A stretch of DNA of 64,000 bases. Source: QQVM01 sp964544885. GTDB taxonomy: Bacteria; Bacteroidota; Bacteroidia; AKYH767-A; 2013-40CM-41-45. The stretch's first letter is position 1. Each line of letters begins with the position of its first letter. Made by a program: the position numbers and the translations under genes. The DNA lies in NCBI GenBank assembly GCA_964544885.1, contig CAZJDX010000003.1:62001-126000 (forward strand), in the 5' to 3' direction. Below the pieces are notes generated by a model, which did no database searches, was not told where the DNA came from, and saw nothing but the letters and a program-made list of their open reading frames with translations. This document shows positions 8,807-17,780 of this stretch, piece after piece.

Positions 8807-9800
8807 TTTTTTCAGCGATGCTTTTTTTAGAAAGACTGAGGAGGAGGAACGCCAATGCGCCGAATAAAATTACAACTAAAGTCTGAGATGTATGCATCAA
8901 GGTTGCAAAAGCCAGTCCATGTTCATTTGACACACCATATAACAATAATCCTTGTGAAACCAGGATATGATAAGCTCCAATGCCTCCCTGGACAGGAGCT
9001 GACATGCCCATTCCGCCTACAACGAGGACAAATAGACCCGCCTCCAGACTGAGTCCTGAAGTAGCCGGTAATGCGAAGAAACAGGTATAAGACATCATAT
9101 AATACATTACCCAGATCAAGACAGTGTGAAAAATGAAGGCCCCCGGATTATCCAGTTTGCGTATGGACCGTAATCCTTCCATGATACCTTTAAGTAAGTC
9201 AGCGATTTTTGAGCCTATTCCTCTGCGATTATCGGAGTCGGTATCAGATTTCTTTCTCCTTATGCGAACAAAAAATATCGCCACCATCAGCATAAGAAGG
9301 AAGAAATAGAAGTAGGGAGATAAAAATACCTGAAAGACTTTTTCTTCCAGCGGGATGAATAAGTGTTCATTAAGAAAATTACCCAGTCTGTCATAGGTGA
9401 TGACTGCGGTGAGGAGCAGGCAGATCAGCAGGCATAGCACGTCCAGCGCCCTTTCCACGATTACTGTTCCTATAAGCAGGTCGAAAGGTATTTTACCTGA
9501 CTTACTCAGGGTTCCACATCTGGTCACTTCACCTAATCGCGGGACGGCAAGATTTGCCAGGTAACCAATCATGAGTGCAATGGTTGTCTTATACAAACCG
9601 GGTTTATATCCTGATGGTCTGATGAGCATATTCCAGCGATGGGCCCGGCTGGTGAAGGCAATGAGTGAAGTGATAACAGATACAAGTACCCAAAAAATAT
9701 TTGTCTCCCGCAATTCATTGAAAGTTGATTGAATGTCCACCCCTCTGAATGCAAGCCACAGCAAGGCCAGTCCAACGAGGAGGAGCAGAAAGTATTTCAA
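8799..9800 (-). CDS. Lysylphosphatidylglycerol synthetase-like (UPF0104) integral membrane protein
   Basis: A 333-residue protein with about eight hydrophobic segments and the features of the LPG_synthase_TM/UPF0104 family: an early TSLIAFTSRAHRWN segment, PRLGEVTRCG, and a late GGMGMSAPVQGGIGAYH motif. The family includes flippases or transporters for lipids and glycolipids; the C-terminal lysyl-transfer domain of MprF is absent, so the substrate is unknown. No ATG is available: the frame opens at an in-frame TAA at 9837-9839 and the best start is TTG at 9800, directly before KYFLLLLVG. Its 3' end overlaps rfaE2, hinting at an envelope-lipid or LPS role. Confidence 0.8.
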   Translation of the reverse strand: MKYFLLLLVGLALLWLAFRGVDIQSTFNELRETNIFWVLVSVITSLIAFTSRAHRWNMLIRPSGYKPGLYKTTIALMIGYLANLAVPRLGEVTRCGTLSKSGKIPFDLLIGTVIVERALDVLCLLICLLLTAVITYDRLGNFLNEHLFIPLEEKVFQVFLSPYFYFFLLMLMVAIFFVRIRRKKSDTDSDNRRGIGSKIADLLKGIMEGLRSIRKLDNPGAFIFHTVLIWVMYYMMSYTCFFALPATSGLSLEAGLFVLVVGGMGMSAPVQGGIGAYHILVSQGLLLYGVSNEHGLAFATLMHTSQTLVVILFGALAFLLLSLSKKSIAEKNV

Positions 9801-10153
9801 AACTGAAAGGAGGGGAATTTTCAGGTGATGTGAGTTTTAGAATTGCCCTCAGGTTAATTCAGGCGGATATCAGAAGTACAACAGCTCTGCAAGTTATTGC
9901 ACCTTTAGGGAATTTTAAATAGTGGTTCCGATTTATTTGAACAGGTTTATTAAATCCGTCCTGACGAAGTCTGAAGCGCTCCCTCAATGGGATTATGCAA
10001 CATGAGGTCTTCTATTTTTCAAGATCGCCAGCCGGATGAATGCATTCAGTAAACTGGACGGGTGCCGGTTCTCCGGTTCATACAAGATTCAGGCTTGATT
10101 GAGTTTCATACTTATTGGTTGGTAACCGTGAATGATCCTGAGATATTTTTTTC
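9801..10153. other. Divergent intergenic region, no gene seen
   Basis: About 350 bases lie between the divergent UPF0104 and SPOR genes. Both strands carry stops, and the short frames here look like noise. The only recognisable signal is the -7 box for the SPOR gene at its right end. No RNA gene, repeat or strong hairpin was seen. Confidence 0.5.
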
Positions 10154-10161
10154 TAATTTTG
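10154..10161 (+). promoter_or_regulatory. Perfect -7 box (TAATTTTG) for the SPOR gene
   Basis: TAATTTTG fits TAnnTTTG exactly and ends 18 bases before the ATG at 10180. A good -33 TTTG at the proper distance was not found. Its position supports the start at 10180, since the longer reading frame from 10132 would run through the promoter. Confidence 0.45.
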
Positions 10162-10179
10162 TCAGATATAGCCCTCAGG

Positions 10180-10596
10180 ATGTTCCGATTCCCGCTGATT
10201 TTTCTTTTTACAATTATAAGTGCAGCTTGTCTTGCTCAAAGAACCATTACCGTCGCTGAAAACGACAGTACCCTGATGATCGTCAAAGATCAGAGACTGG
10301 ACGAACTGACTGCCAGGCAAAAACAGGAGAACCTGGAAAAGCAATCCATGGCGGGTTATCGCGTTCAGATTTATTTCGGAAGCAGCCGGCAGAAAGCATC
10401 GGAGATCAAAATGGAGTTCGGAGTACGTTATCCTGATATTCCTGCTTATCTGACATACCAGCAACCGAATTACAAGGTGAGGGTAGGGGACTATCGCTCC
10501 CGTTTTGAGGCCAGGAAATTTTTGTCGGAGATAGAAGGAAGATATCCCACCACCTTTGTTGTTCCGGATGATGTAAGACTACCTCCGCTCCGGTAA
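10180..10596 (+). CDS. Secreted SPOR-domain protein
   Basis: A 138-residue protein. The ATG at 10180 gives a signal peptide (MFRFPLIFLF...CLAQ); an ATG 48 bases upstream adds an unlikely extension. The second half, from AGYRVQIYFGSSRQKA to the end, is a SPOR domain of about 75 residues with the (Y/V)RVQIY...YKVRVGDY...A pattern. SPOR domains bind denuded glycan strands of peptidoglycan, often at the division site. The protein is therefore probably periplasmic and peptidoglycan-associated; what it does beyond binding is unknown. It converges on infB. The stop codon lies inside a perfect palindrome (10587-10606). Confidence 0.85.
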   Translation: MFRFPLIFLFTIISAACLAQRTITVAENDSTLMIVKDQRLDELTARQKQENLEKQSMAGYRVQIYFGSSRQKASEIKMEFGVRYPDIPAYLTYQQPNYKVRVGDYRSRFEARKFLSEIEGRYPTTFVVPDDVRLPPLR

Positions 10597-10630
10597 TTAC
10601 CGGAGCGATTGCCAATGCCATTGAGGCATT
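10587..10630. terminator. Tandem hairpins between convergent SPOR gene and infB
   Basis: A perfect 8-bp stem, GCTCCGGT/ACCGGAGC with an AATT loop (10587-10606), contains the SPOR stop codon. A second hairpin, AATGCC/GGCATT (10614-10630), follows. Neither has a strong U-tract, so intrinsic termination is uncertain; the position between converging genes suggests bidirectional termination or mRNA 3'-end protection. Confidence 0.45.
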
Positions 10631-10671
10631 AATAATTCAGAATTTTATTAGAGAATTGCAGGACTTGTTGC

Positions 10672-13572
10672 TCAGGCCAGCGTTCTTTTCACTTCGACCT
10701 GATCATAGCCTTCGATAATATCTCCGACTTTAATGTCATTAAAGTTGGCAATGCTAAGTCCGCACTCATAACCGGAGGAAACATCTTTTACGTCATCTTT
10801 GAATCTCTTCAGGGAAGCAAGTTCTCCTGAAAATACCACGATACCGTCGCGGACAACACGCACCTTGGTATTCCTGCTGATCTTTCCATCAAGCACCATG
10901 CAACCTGCGATCGTTCCGACTTTCGGTATCTTGAATATTTCACGGATCTCAATATTGCCAACGATCTTCTCCTGGAATTCCGGGGCAAGCATTCCTTCCA
11001 TGGCCTGCTTAAGTTCATTGATGGCGTTATAGATAATTGAATAAAGCCGGATCTCGATTTGTTCGGTTTCCGCAAGTTTCCTTGCATTTACTGAAGGCCG
11101 GACCTGGAAACCTATAATAATAGCGTTAGAGGCGGAAGCGAGCAGTACGTCTGATTCAGTAATCTGTCCGACTGATTTATGTATAATGTTTATCTGTATC
11201 TCCGGCGTGGATAATTTCAGCAATGAATCCGAAAGAGCTTCGATGGAACCATCTACGTCACCCTTCACGATCACATTCAGTTCTTTGAAATTTCCGATGG
11301 CCAGCCGGCGACCGATCTCATCAAGTGTGATGTGTTTATGGGTACGGATACCCTGTTCTCTCTGCAATTGCAGTCTTTTATTGGCTATATCCCTGGCTTC
11401 ACGTTCATCTTCCATGACATTGAACAGGTCACCCGCCTGTGGAGCGCCCGTCATGCCAAGAACCTGGGCAGGAGAAGATGGGCCTGCTTCTTTGATACGG
11501 AATCCCCGTTCATTGAAAAGAGCTTTCACGCGTCCGCTGTAACAACCGGCAAGCAGTACGTCACCTACGCGCAACGTACCTGCCTGAACAAGTACAGTCA
11601 TGACATAACCGCGACCTTTATCAAGCATCGATTCGATAACCGTACCATTTGCACGACGGTTTGGATTGGCTTTCAGTTCAAGTAATTCGGCTTCCAGCAA
11701 TACCTTTTCAAGAAGCGCTTCTATATTCATTCCTTTCTTGGCTGAGATTTCCTGGCATTGATATTTCCCGCCCCAGTCTTCCACCAGGATGTTCATCTTG
11801 CTGAGCTGTTCCTTTATTTTTTCGGGATTCGCACCTTGTTTATCCACCTTGTTTATGGCGAACACCATGGGTACATTAGCCGCCTGTGCGTGATTGATCG
11901 CTTCAATGGTTTGAGGCATCACATTATCATCTGCGGCAATCACAATGATCGCTACGTCGGTCACTTTTGCTCCTCTGGCGCGCATCGCCGTGAAAGCCTC
12001 GTGACCCGGAGTATCGAGGAAGGTGATTTGTTTTCCATTTTCAAGCTGAACCGCGTAGGCTCCAATGTGCTGGGTAATTCCTCCGGCTTCACCTGCGATT
12101 ACGTTCGCTTTTCTGATGTAATCGAGCAGAGAAGTTTTTCCATGGTCAACGTGTCCCATGACTGTAACAATAGGAGCCCTTGGTAAGAGGTCTTCAGGCT
12201 TATCTTCTTCAACGCCGATGGTTTCCTGAACATCGGCTGAAACAAATTCCACCTTATATCCGAATTCTTCCGCTACGACCCTGAGAGCTTCAGCATCCAG
12301 TCTCTGGTTGATGGAAACAAACATGCCGAGAGACATGAAAGTAGAGATCACATCCGTAACGCCAACGTCCATCATTTTGGCCAGTTCATTTGCCGTGACA
12401 AATTCGGTAACCTTAATCGTTTTTTGTCCGGCTTCGACAGCTTCCTGCTCACGCTGCTCTTCAGCCCTTTCTTCCCGTCGAAGTTTTCTCATTTTGGAAG
12501 ACTTGGACTTGCCCGCTCCGCTGAGCCTTGCAAGCGTGGCTTTAATCTGATCCTGAATTTCTTTTTCCGTCGGTTCGGTTTTGGAAGGAGCACGGAATCC
12601 TGAACGATCCCTTGCCGGGCTTGTGCTGCGTGCCTGATCTCTTTTATCCTGAGGAACGGGTTGTGCTCCTGTCTTTCTGTCGGTACGCTTACGTTTTTTC
12701 TTTCCTCTTTCTTCTACCGTTCCGGAAGAAGAGGCAACGGGTTTACGTTTCGCAGGTTCTGTGGGCAGTTCGATTTTACCAAGGACAGTAGGCCCGGATA
12801 ATTTGTCAATACTCACCCTGTGAATTTCTTCCTTCTGCTCGGTCGGAATTTCGGTGCCGGCAGCTGAAATTTCCGGAGATTTTTCTTCCGTTCCGGCGAG
12901 GGGCGTTTCCGGTGCAGCCATACTTTCCGGAGTATTCACTATCTCCGCTTCCGGTTCAACTACCTCTTCTTCAGTTTTAACTTTCTTTTTGGCGGTAGTT
13001 TTCTTCGCGGGTTTTTCCTTGGTTTCCTTTTTTACTTCTTCAACTTCCGGTGCGCCATCCGCCTTTTTCTTCGCGGTTGTCTTTTTCTTCTTTTCGCCTT
13101 TAGCCGGACTCTCTTCTATCTCAATCTTTCCGACCAGTTTTGGCCCGTCAACCTTTTCAGCCTTTGCTTTTATTACTTCCCTGACAATCTCCTTGGTCTC
13201 GGATTTTGCCGCCGCTTTTTTCTTTGGCTTTTCTTCCTTCAACATGTCGGCAACGCTGATATTTTTGATCAGAATCTCATTGCCCTCTTCTTCTTTTTTA
13301 GCAGCCGGCTTTTTGGATTCATCCGCTTCAAGTACTACCGATTGCTCTTTCTTGAGTTTGGCTTGTGTAAGCTGCTGGGCTTCCTCTTTGGCGGTTTTAT
13401 CACTTTGAAATTCCTTTAAAAGCAAAGCATATGCATCCCCGGGTAATTTCGCATTAGGGTTGCTTTCAATGCTGAATCCTTCATTCTTAAGGAAATCAAC
13501 GATGTGATCCAGGCTCAGGTTAAACTCCTTGATCGCTTTACTTAAACGGATTGACTTTTGTATTTCTGCCAT
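10672..13572 (-). CDS. infB: Translation initiation factor IF-2
   Basis: This GTPase delivers initiator fMet-tRNA to the 30S subunit and promotes subunit joining. At 966 residues it is a long form. An N-terminal IF2N domain (about 1-60) is followed by a roughly 300-residue lysine/alanine/glutamate-rich linker, a second IF2N-like segment (VTEFVTANELAKMMDVG), the G domain (GHVDHGKT near 472-479, DTPGHEAF, NKVD) and the beta-barrel and C-terminal fMet-tRNA-binding domains. The ATG at 13572 keeps the first IF2N domain. It lies 94 bases after nusA, as in the conserved rimP-nusA-infB operon. The long charged linker is normal for this phylum. Confidence 0.98.
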   Translation of the reverse strand: MAEIQKSIRLSKAIKEFNLSLDHIVDFLKNEGFSIESNPNAKLPGDAYALLLKEFQSDKTAKEEAQQLTQAKLKKEQSVVLEADESKKPAAKKEEEGNEILIKNISVADMLKEEKPKKKAAAKSETKEIVREVIKAKAEKVDGPKLVGKIEIEESPAKGEKKKKTTAKKKADGAPEVEEVKKETKEKPAKKTTAKKKVKTEEEVVEPEAEIVNTPESMAAPETPLAGTEEKSPEISAAGTEIPTEQKEEIHRVSIDKLSGPTVLGKIELPTEPAKRKPVASSSGTVEERGKKKRKRTDRKTGAQPVPQDKRDQARSTSPARDRSGFRAPSKTEPTEKEIQDQIKATLARLSGAGKSKSSKMRKLRREERAEEQREQEAVEAGQKTIKVTEFVTANELAKMMDVGVTDVISTFMSLGMFVSINQRLDAEALRVVAEEFGYKVEFVSADVQETIGVEEDKPEDLLPRAPIVTVMGHVDHGKTSLLDYIRKANVIAGEAGGITQHIGAYAVQLENGKQITFLDTPGHEAFTAMRARGAKVTDVAIIVIAADDNVMPQTIEAINHAQAANVPMVFAINKVDKQGANPEKIKEQLSKMNILVEDWGGKYQCQEISAKKGMNIEALLEKVLLEAELLELKANPNRRANGTVIESMLDKGRGYVMTVLVQAGTLRVGDVLLAGCYSGRVKALFNERGFRIKEAGPSSPAQVLGMTGAPQAGDLFNVMEDEREARDIANKRLQLQREQGIRTHKHITLDEIGRRLAIGNFKELNVIVKGDVDGSIEALSDSLLKLSTPEIQINIIHKSVGQITESDVLLASASNAIIIGFQVRPSVNARKLAETEQIEIRLYSIIYNAINELKQAMEGMLAPEFQEKIVGNIEIREIFKIPKVGTIAGCMVLDGKISRNTKVRVVRDGIVVFSGELASLKRFKDDVKDVSSGYECGLSIANFNDIKVGDIIEGYDQVEVKRTLA

Positions 13573-13666
13573 ACTTGTTAATCAGCCTGCACGATACTTC
13601 TTCTGCAAGGTATGAATTTATTATTGTTAGCGGAGTGGACGGCTTGATCCGGGCGCTCCGGTTTGA

Positions 13667-14923
13667 TCATTCGAATTCCGATTTCAGAATGCGGATCACT
13701 TCCTTGATGGTTTCTTCTTCCAGATCGGTACGCTTTACCAGGTCTTCAATCGGTAATTCAAGCACACTCTTCGCCGTATCGCAACCAATGTTTTTGAGTT
13801 CATCGATTATCCACGGTTCAATCTCATCAGAAAACTCATCGATATCCACATCCTCTCCATCCTCGTCACTGTCGCGGTATACATCAATTTCATATCCGGT
13901 AAGTCGACCGGCCAGTTTAATGTTGTTGCCTCCTTTTCCTATTGCAAGAGAAACCTGATCCGGTTTCAGGAACACAGAAGCTCTTTTCTTTTCTTCATCA
14001 AGCTTAATTGTTGTGATCTTGGCCGGTGCAAGAGCCCGGGAAATAAAGAGCGGGATATTATTGGTGTAGTTGATCACATCAATATTTTCATTGCGGAGTT
14101 CGCGGACGATTCCATGGATACGGGAACCTTTCATCCCGACACAGGCGCCGACAGGATCAATGCGGTCGTCATAACTTTCAACCGCTACCTTAGCTCTTTC
14201 GCCCGGTTCACGTACAATTTTTTTCATTGTGATGAGTCCGTCAAAAACCTCCGGTACTTCAAGTTCAAATAATTTCTCCAGGAAGAGCGGCGACGTGCGT
14301 GACAGGATGATCTTTGGAGTTCCGTTGATCATTTCAACCCGTAAGACAACCGCGCGTACGCTGTCACCTTTTTTGAAAAAGTCGCTTGGGATCTGCTCCG
14401 ACTTCGGTAATAAAAGCTCATTGCCGTCATCATCCATGATAAGCGTTTCTTTTTTCCATGTCTGGTACACTTCGCCTGTGATAATCTCGCCTACGCGATC
14501 TTTGTATTTTTTAAATATTCCTTCTTTCTCAAGCTCCTGCACGCGGGCCATCAGGTTCTGGCGGGCCGCAAGTACGGCACGTCTTCCAAAATCACTGAAG
14601 CGTATTTTTTCAGAAAAGTCTTCGCCCACTTCAAAATCCGGTTCAACTTTAATTGCTTCGGAATAGGCTATCTGGGTGGAGGGATCTTCAACCTGATCAT
14701 CTTCCACGATGAGCCTGTTTCTGAAAGCCTCAAGATCTCCTTTGTCAGTATTGATAACGATGTCAAAATTGTCGGCGGTACCGTACTTTTTCTTGATCAT
14801 GTTTTTAAACACATCTTCCAGAATGCTCATCATGCTGGCGCGGTCGATGTTCTTCAGTTCTTTGAATTCCGAAAAGGCTTCAACCAATTCAGTGTGTTCG
14901 TTTTTTTCAATTGTCTTTTTCAT
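13667..14923 (-). CDS. nusA: Transcription termination/antitermination factor NusA
   Basis: NusA binds RNA polymerase and modulates pausing, intrinsic termination and antitermination. The ATG at 14923 gives 418 residues beginning MKKTIEKNEH; a TTG nine bases upstream overlaps the rimP stop and is less likely. The order is the N-terminal polymerase-binding domain, S1 domain (VGEIITGEVYQTW), KH1 (GACVGMKGSRIHGIVREL) and KH2 (VSLAIGKGGNNIKLA), then an acidic stretch and a short helix-hairpin tail. It sits between rimP and infB. Because a terminator-like hairpin precedes this operon, NusA may control its own synthesis (inference, see findings). Confidence 0.97.
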   Translation of the reverse strand: MKKTIEKNEHTELVEAFSEFKELKNIDRASMMSILEDVFKNMIKKKYGTADNFDIVINTDKGDLEAFRNRLIVEDDQVEDPSTQIAYSEAIKVEPDFEVGEDFSEKIRFSDFGRRAVLAARQNLMARVQELEKEGIFKKYKDRVGEIITGEVYQTWKKETLIMDDDGNELLLPKSEQIPSDFFKKGDSVRAVVLRVEMINGTPKIILSRTSPLFLEKLFELEVPEVFDGLITMKKIVREPGERAKVAVESYDDRIDPVGACVGMKGSRIHGIVRELRNENIDVINYTNNIPLFISRALAPAKITTIKLDEEKKRASVFLKPDQVSLAIGKGGNNIKLAGRLTGYEIDVYRDSDEDGEDVDIDEFSDEIEPWIIDELKNIGCDTAKSVLELPIEDLVKRTDLEEETIKEVIRILKSEFE

Positions 14924-14928
14924 TTGTG

Positions 14929-15402
14929 TCAAATGATTTTATCGAAAGAGAAGTTAACTGTTGTTTCTTTTATTTGTGTGAAAGGGATTTCGAACCTTTT
15001 AATCTGTTTTTCGTTTTTCCTGCCGCTTTTTAGAGGAATTTCTTCATCAAGCGTCAGCGTAGATTCATCAGCGGCAAGGAGCACACCCGTTCTTTTCATC
15101 CCGTCAAAAGTAAGTACATTCACTTTTTGTCCGATTCTTTTCTTGAACTGCTTCAGTACTTTGAGCGGTTCTTCCATTCCGGGAGAACCTACTTCAAGTT
15201 CGTGCTTTTCAAAGATGTCCGTTTGTTCAAGTTCTTTCTGTAAAAACCGGTTCATGGCAATGCAATCATCCAGCCTGATCCCCTTCGGATGATCAAGACT
15301 GACAATTATCTTTGCAGGACTTAGCTTGACTTCGACAAGAAAGTTTTCGCTGCCCTCCAGTTTACTTTCAACCAGTTCTTCGATTTTCTGCTTGATATTC
15401 AT
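14929..15402 (-). CDS. rimP: Ribosome maturation factor RimP
   Basis: RimP helps assemble the 30S subunit. The 157 residues match the family, with the N-terminal RimP domain (GIRLDDCIAMNRFLQKELE, LEVGSPGMEEPLK) and the C-terminal SH3-like barrel (KVNVLTFDGMKRTGVLLAAD). The ATG at 15402 lies only nine bases after the U-tract of a terminator-like hairpin. The stop is five bases before the nusA ATG. First gene of rimP-nusA-infB. Confidence 0.95.
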   Translation of the reverse strand: MNIKQKIEELVESKLEGSENFLVEVKLSPAKIIVSLDHPKGIRLDDCIAMNRFLQKELEQTDIFEKHELEVGSPGMEEPLKVLKQFKKRIGQKVNVLTFDGMKRTGVLLAADESTLTLDEEIPLKSGRKNEKQIKRFEIPFTQIKETTVNFSFDKII

Positions 15403-15411
15403 ATACTTAAT

Positions 15412-15435
15412 AAAAAAGGGGACTCTTGTCCCCTT
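15412..15435 (-). terminator. Intrinsic terminator-like hairpin directly upstream of rimP
   Basis: On the minus strand an 8-bp stem (AAGGGGAC, loop AAGA, GTCCCCTT; arms 15435-15428 and 15423-15416) runs into six T residues (15417-15412). Nine bases later comes the rimP start codon. It can be the metG terminator, but because a strong promoter match (15488-15459) lies upstream of it and no room for a promoter exists downstream, the rimP operon must be transcribed through it; it therefore looks like an attenuator. Confidence 0.8.
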
Positions 15436-15458
15436 CCTTTTCCCGTCTGAATTCGCTG

Positions 15459-15488
15459 CAAAGATAAGGATAAAATCCGCACGGCAAA
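15459..15488 (-). promoter_or_regulatory. Candidate promoter of rimP-nusA-infB
   Basis: On the minus strand TTTG (15488-15485) is separated by 18 bases from TATCTTTG (15466-15459), a perfect TAnnTTTG. Transcription should begin near 15452, giving a leader of about 50 bases that contains the whole terminator-like hairpin. Confidence 0.6.
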
Positions 15489-15611
15489 CAGAATTTTACA
15501 GGCTGTACTACCTTTTGAAGTAAAGGCCGTGATGGATTTTAATAGCCTGGAAGGTTTCAGCTCTCGCCTCCAAAACGGCTTTATTTAAATAATTCAACCC
15601 TTTTGGGGGAT

Positions 15612-17657
15612 TTAACGAATCGTTCCTCCGTTTTCAATTTCCCTGACCGGGCTGACAAAAGCAAGTTGTCCATTGGCATTTTCAGCCATGAGGATCATTC
15701 CTTTGGATTCGATCCCTTTGATTTTCCGGGGTTCAAGATTCACCAGAATGCTTACCTGTTTTCCAATTATTTCTTCAGGTTTGTAATCGGCAGCGATCCC
15801 GGAAACCACCGTTCGTTGGTCAATTCCCGTATCGATGAGAAGCTTTAATAATTTATCGGTTTTAGGTACCCTTTCCGCAGCCAGAATGGTTCCTACCCTG
15901 ATATCCATCTTCTGGAATTCTTCAAAACTGGTCATGCTTTTAGCCGGACTAGCCTGGGGTATATTCTGTGCATTGGCCTCCTTGCTGGTTTTCAGCTTAT
16001 CAATCTGTTTTTGAATTTCCATATCTTCTATTTTTTCAAAGAGTAAGGCGGCTTCACCAAGCTGGTGACCGGGTTCAAAGATCTTTTTTCCAAGTACACT
16101 TTTCCAGGATCCTGAAGCCAAGCGAAGCATTCCGAGCAATTTGCCGGCAGTGAAGGGAAGAAAAGGCTCCATCAGGTAAGCCAGGGTTGCCGTGACTTCC
16201 AGAGAAGTGTTCAGAATGGTTTTTACTCTTTGAGGATCCTGGCTGTATAATTTCCAGGGTTCCTGGTCTGCGAGGTATTTATTGCCCGCCCTGGCAAGAT
16301 TCATCAATTCGAAAAGTGCATCCCTGAACCGGAAACGAAGTATGTTTTCCTCAATACGCGAGGGGCTTTCCCGGATGAGATCAAGACAACTTTGATCTTC
16401 CCGGGTGAGCGCTGAGGCTTCAGGTACTTTATTCTCAAAATATTTTTGAGTGAGTACCAGGGTCCGGTTCACAAAGTTTCCCAGTATGGCTACAAGTTCG
16501 TTATTATTTCTTGCCTGAAAGTCCTTCCAGGTAAAATCATTGTCTTTGGTTTCGGGAGCCGTTGCACAGAGTACGTAACGCAATACATCCTGCTTGCCGG
16601 GAAATTCTTCAAGATATTCATGAAGCCATACAGCCCAGTTTCTTGACGTTGAAATTTTATCCCCTTCCAGGTTCAGGAATTCATTGGCAGGCACATTTTC
16701 CGGAAGGATAAAACCGCCATGTTCTTTCAGCATGGCCGGAAAGATGAGGCAATGGAAAACGATATTATCCTTTCCGATGAAGTGGAGGAGATTTGTATCC
16801 TTGTCTTTCCAGTATTTTTCCCATCCGGAGGGATCAGATGTGTTTTCGAACAAAGCCTTTGTGGCGGAGATATATCCGATTGGTGCATCGAACCATACAT
16901 ACAGAACTTTCCCTACACTGTCCGGCAATGGAACCGGTACTCCCCAGTCAAGATCACGTGTAACCGCCCTGGGTTGTAATCCCTGATCGAGCCAGGATTT
17001 ACATTGACCAAATACATTATTCTTCCAGTCCTTTTCGTGACTTATGATCCAGTCGGCCAGCCATTCTTTCTGAAAGCGGTCAAGGGGCAGATACCAGTGT
17101 TTTGTTTTTTTAAGTACAGGTGGTTTTCCGCTGAGTTGTGAATGCGGATTGAGAAGATCTGAAGGAGACAGACTCTTCCCGCACTTTTCACACTGATCGC
17201 CATAGGCATTCGGGTTATTGCAATTAGGACAAGTGCCGGTTATATAACGGTCAGCCAGAAAAGTATTTGCTTCTTCATCATAATACTGATCAGACGTTTC
17301 TTCGGTAAAAATATTCTTTTCGTATAATGTTGTGAAGAAGTTGGCAGCTGTTTTATGATGGAGCGTCGATGAGGTGCGGTGATAAATATCGAAACTAATG
17401 CCAAACGCTTTAAAACTGTTTTTAATGATCTCGTGGTATTTATCGACTACCTCCTGGGGAGTAATCCCTTCCTTGCGTGCACGTAGTGTAATCGGTACGC
17501 CGTGCTCATCGGAACCGCAGATAAATTTCACATCTGTTTCTATCGCTCTGAGAAAACGTACATATATGTCCGCAGGCAGGTAAGCCCCTGCCAGATGACC
17601 AATGTGTACCGGTCCGTTGGCATAGGGCAAGGCTGCCGTTACAAGAGATCGTTTCAT
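15612..17657 (-). CDS. metG: Methionyl-tRNA synthetase with C-terminal tRNA-binding domain
   Basis: Charges tRNA-Met and initiator tRNA with methionine. The 681 residues comprise the class I catalytic core with HIGH at 18-21 (PYANGPVHIGH), a zinc knuckle (CPNC...CEKC, about 144-160), the KMSKS loop present as KISTS (near 333), the anticodon-binding helical domain, and a C-terminal EMAP/Trbp111-like tRNA-binding domain (about 575-681, FQKMDIRVGTILAAERVPKT). KISTS is usual for this synthetase in many bacteria and is not damage. It is divergent from the LD-carboxypeptidase gene. Confidence 0.97.
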   Translation of the reverse strand: MKRSLVTAALPYANGPVHIGHLAGAYLPADIYVRFLRAIETDVKFICGSDEHGVPITLRARKEGITPQEVVDKYHEIIKNSFKAFGISFDIYHRTSSTLHHKTAANFFTTLYEKNIFTEETSDQYYDEEANTFLADRYITGTCPNCNNPNAYGDQCEKCGKSLSPSDLLNPHSQLSGKPPVLKKTKHWYLPLDRFQKEWLADWIISHEKDWKNNVFGQCKSWLDQGLQPRAVTRDLDWGVPVPLPDSVGKVLYVWFDAPIGYISATKALFENTSDPSGWEKYWKDKDTNLLHFIGKDNIVFHCLIFPAMLKEHGGFILPENVPANEFLNLEGDKISTSRNWAVWLHEYLEEFPGKQDVLRYVLCATAPETKDNDFTWKDFQARNNNELVAILGNFVNRTLVLTQKYFENKVPEASALTREDQSCLDLIRESPSRIEENILRFRFRDALFELMNLARAGNKYLADQEPWKLYSQDPQRVKTILNTSLEVTATLAYLMEPFLPFTAGKLLGMLRLASGSWKSVLGKKIFEPGHQLGEAALLFEKIEDMEIQKQIDKLKTSKEANAQNIPQASPAKSMTSFEEFQKMDIRVGTILAAERVPKTDKLLKLLIDTGIDQRTVVSGIAADYKPEEIIGKQVSILVNLEPRKIKGIESKGMILMAENANGQLAFVSPVREIENGGTIR

Positions 17658-17767
17658 ATCAATGCAAATTCAATTATCTATCAGACGAATATCAGCAGAT
17701 ATTAAGTGTAATGTTTGAGAGTGTATGCTTCACTTCATCACCATGCAAAATTCAGCTAACTTCGCCG

Positions 17768-17775
17768 CAAAGATA
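17768..17775 (-). promoter_or_regulatory. Candidate -7 box for metG
   Basis: TATCTTTG on the minus strand matches TAnnTTTG exactly and lies 110 bases before the metG start. No TTTG was found at the right distance upstream. A second, imperfect box (TGAATTTG, 17672-17665) lies 8 bases before the start and could be used instead. Confidence 0.35.
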
Positions 17776-17780
17776 AGAAT

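Noticed and set aside
12854..13408. 184-codon plus-strand frame rich in Ser, Phe and Ala
   Set aside because: It is the antisense shadow of the Lys/Ala/Glu-rich linker of infB; composition follows from that repeat-like coding strand.
15612..17657. metG KISTS in place of KMSKS as a sign of damage
   Set aside because: KISTS is a normal variant of the loop in this synthetase subgroup; all else is intact.
17658..17767. Possible riboswitch or T-box before metG
   Set aside because: No T-box sequence, specifier stem or terminator is visible; the spacer is ordinary AT-rich DNA.
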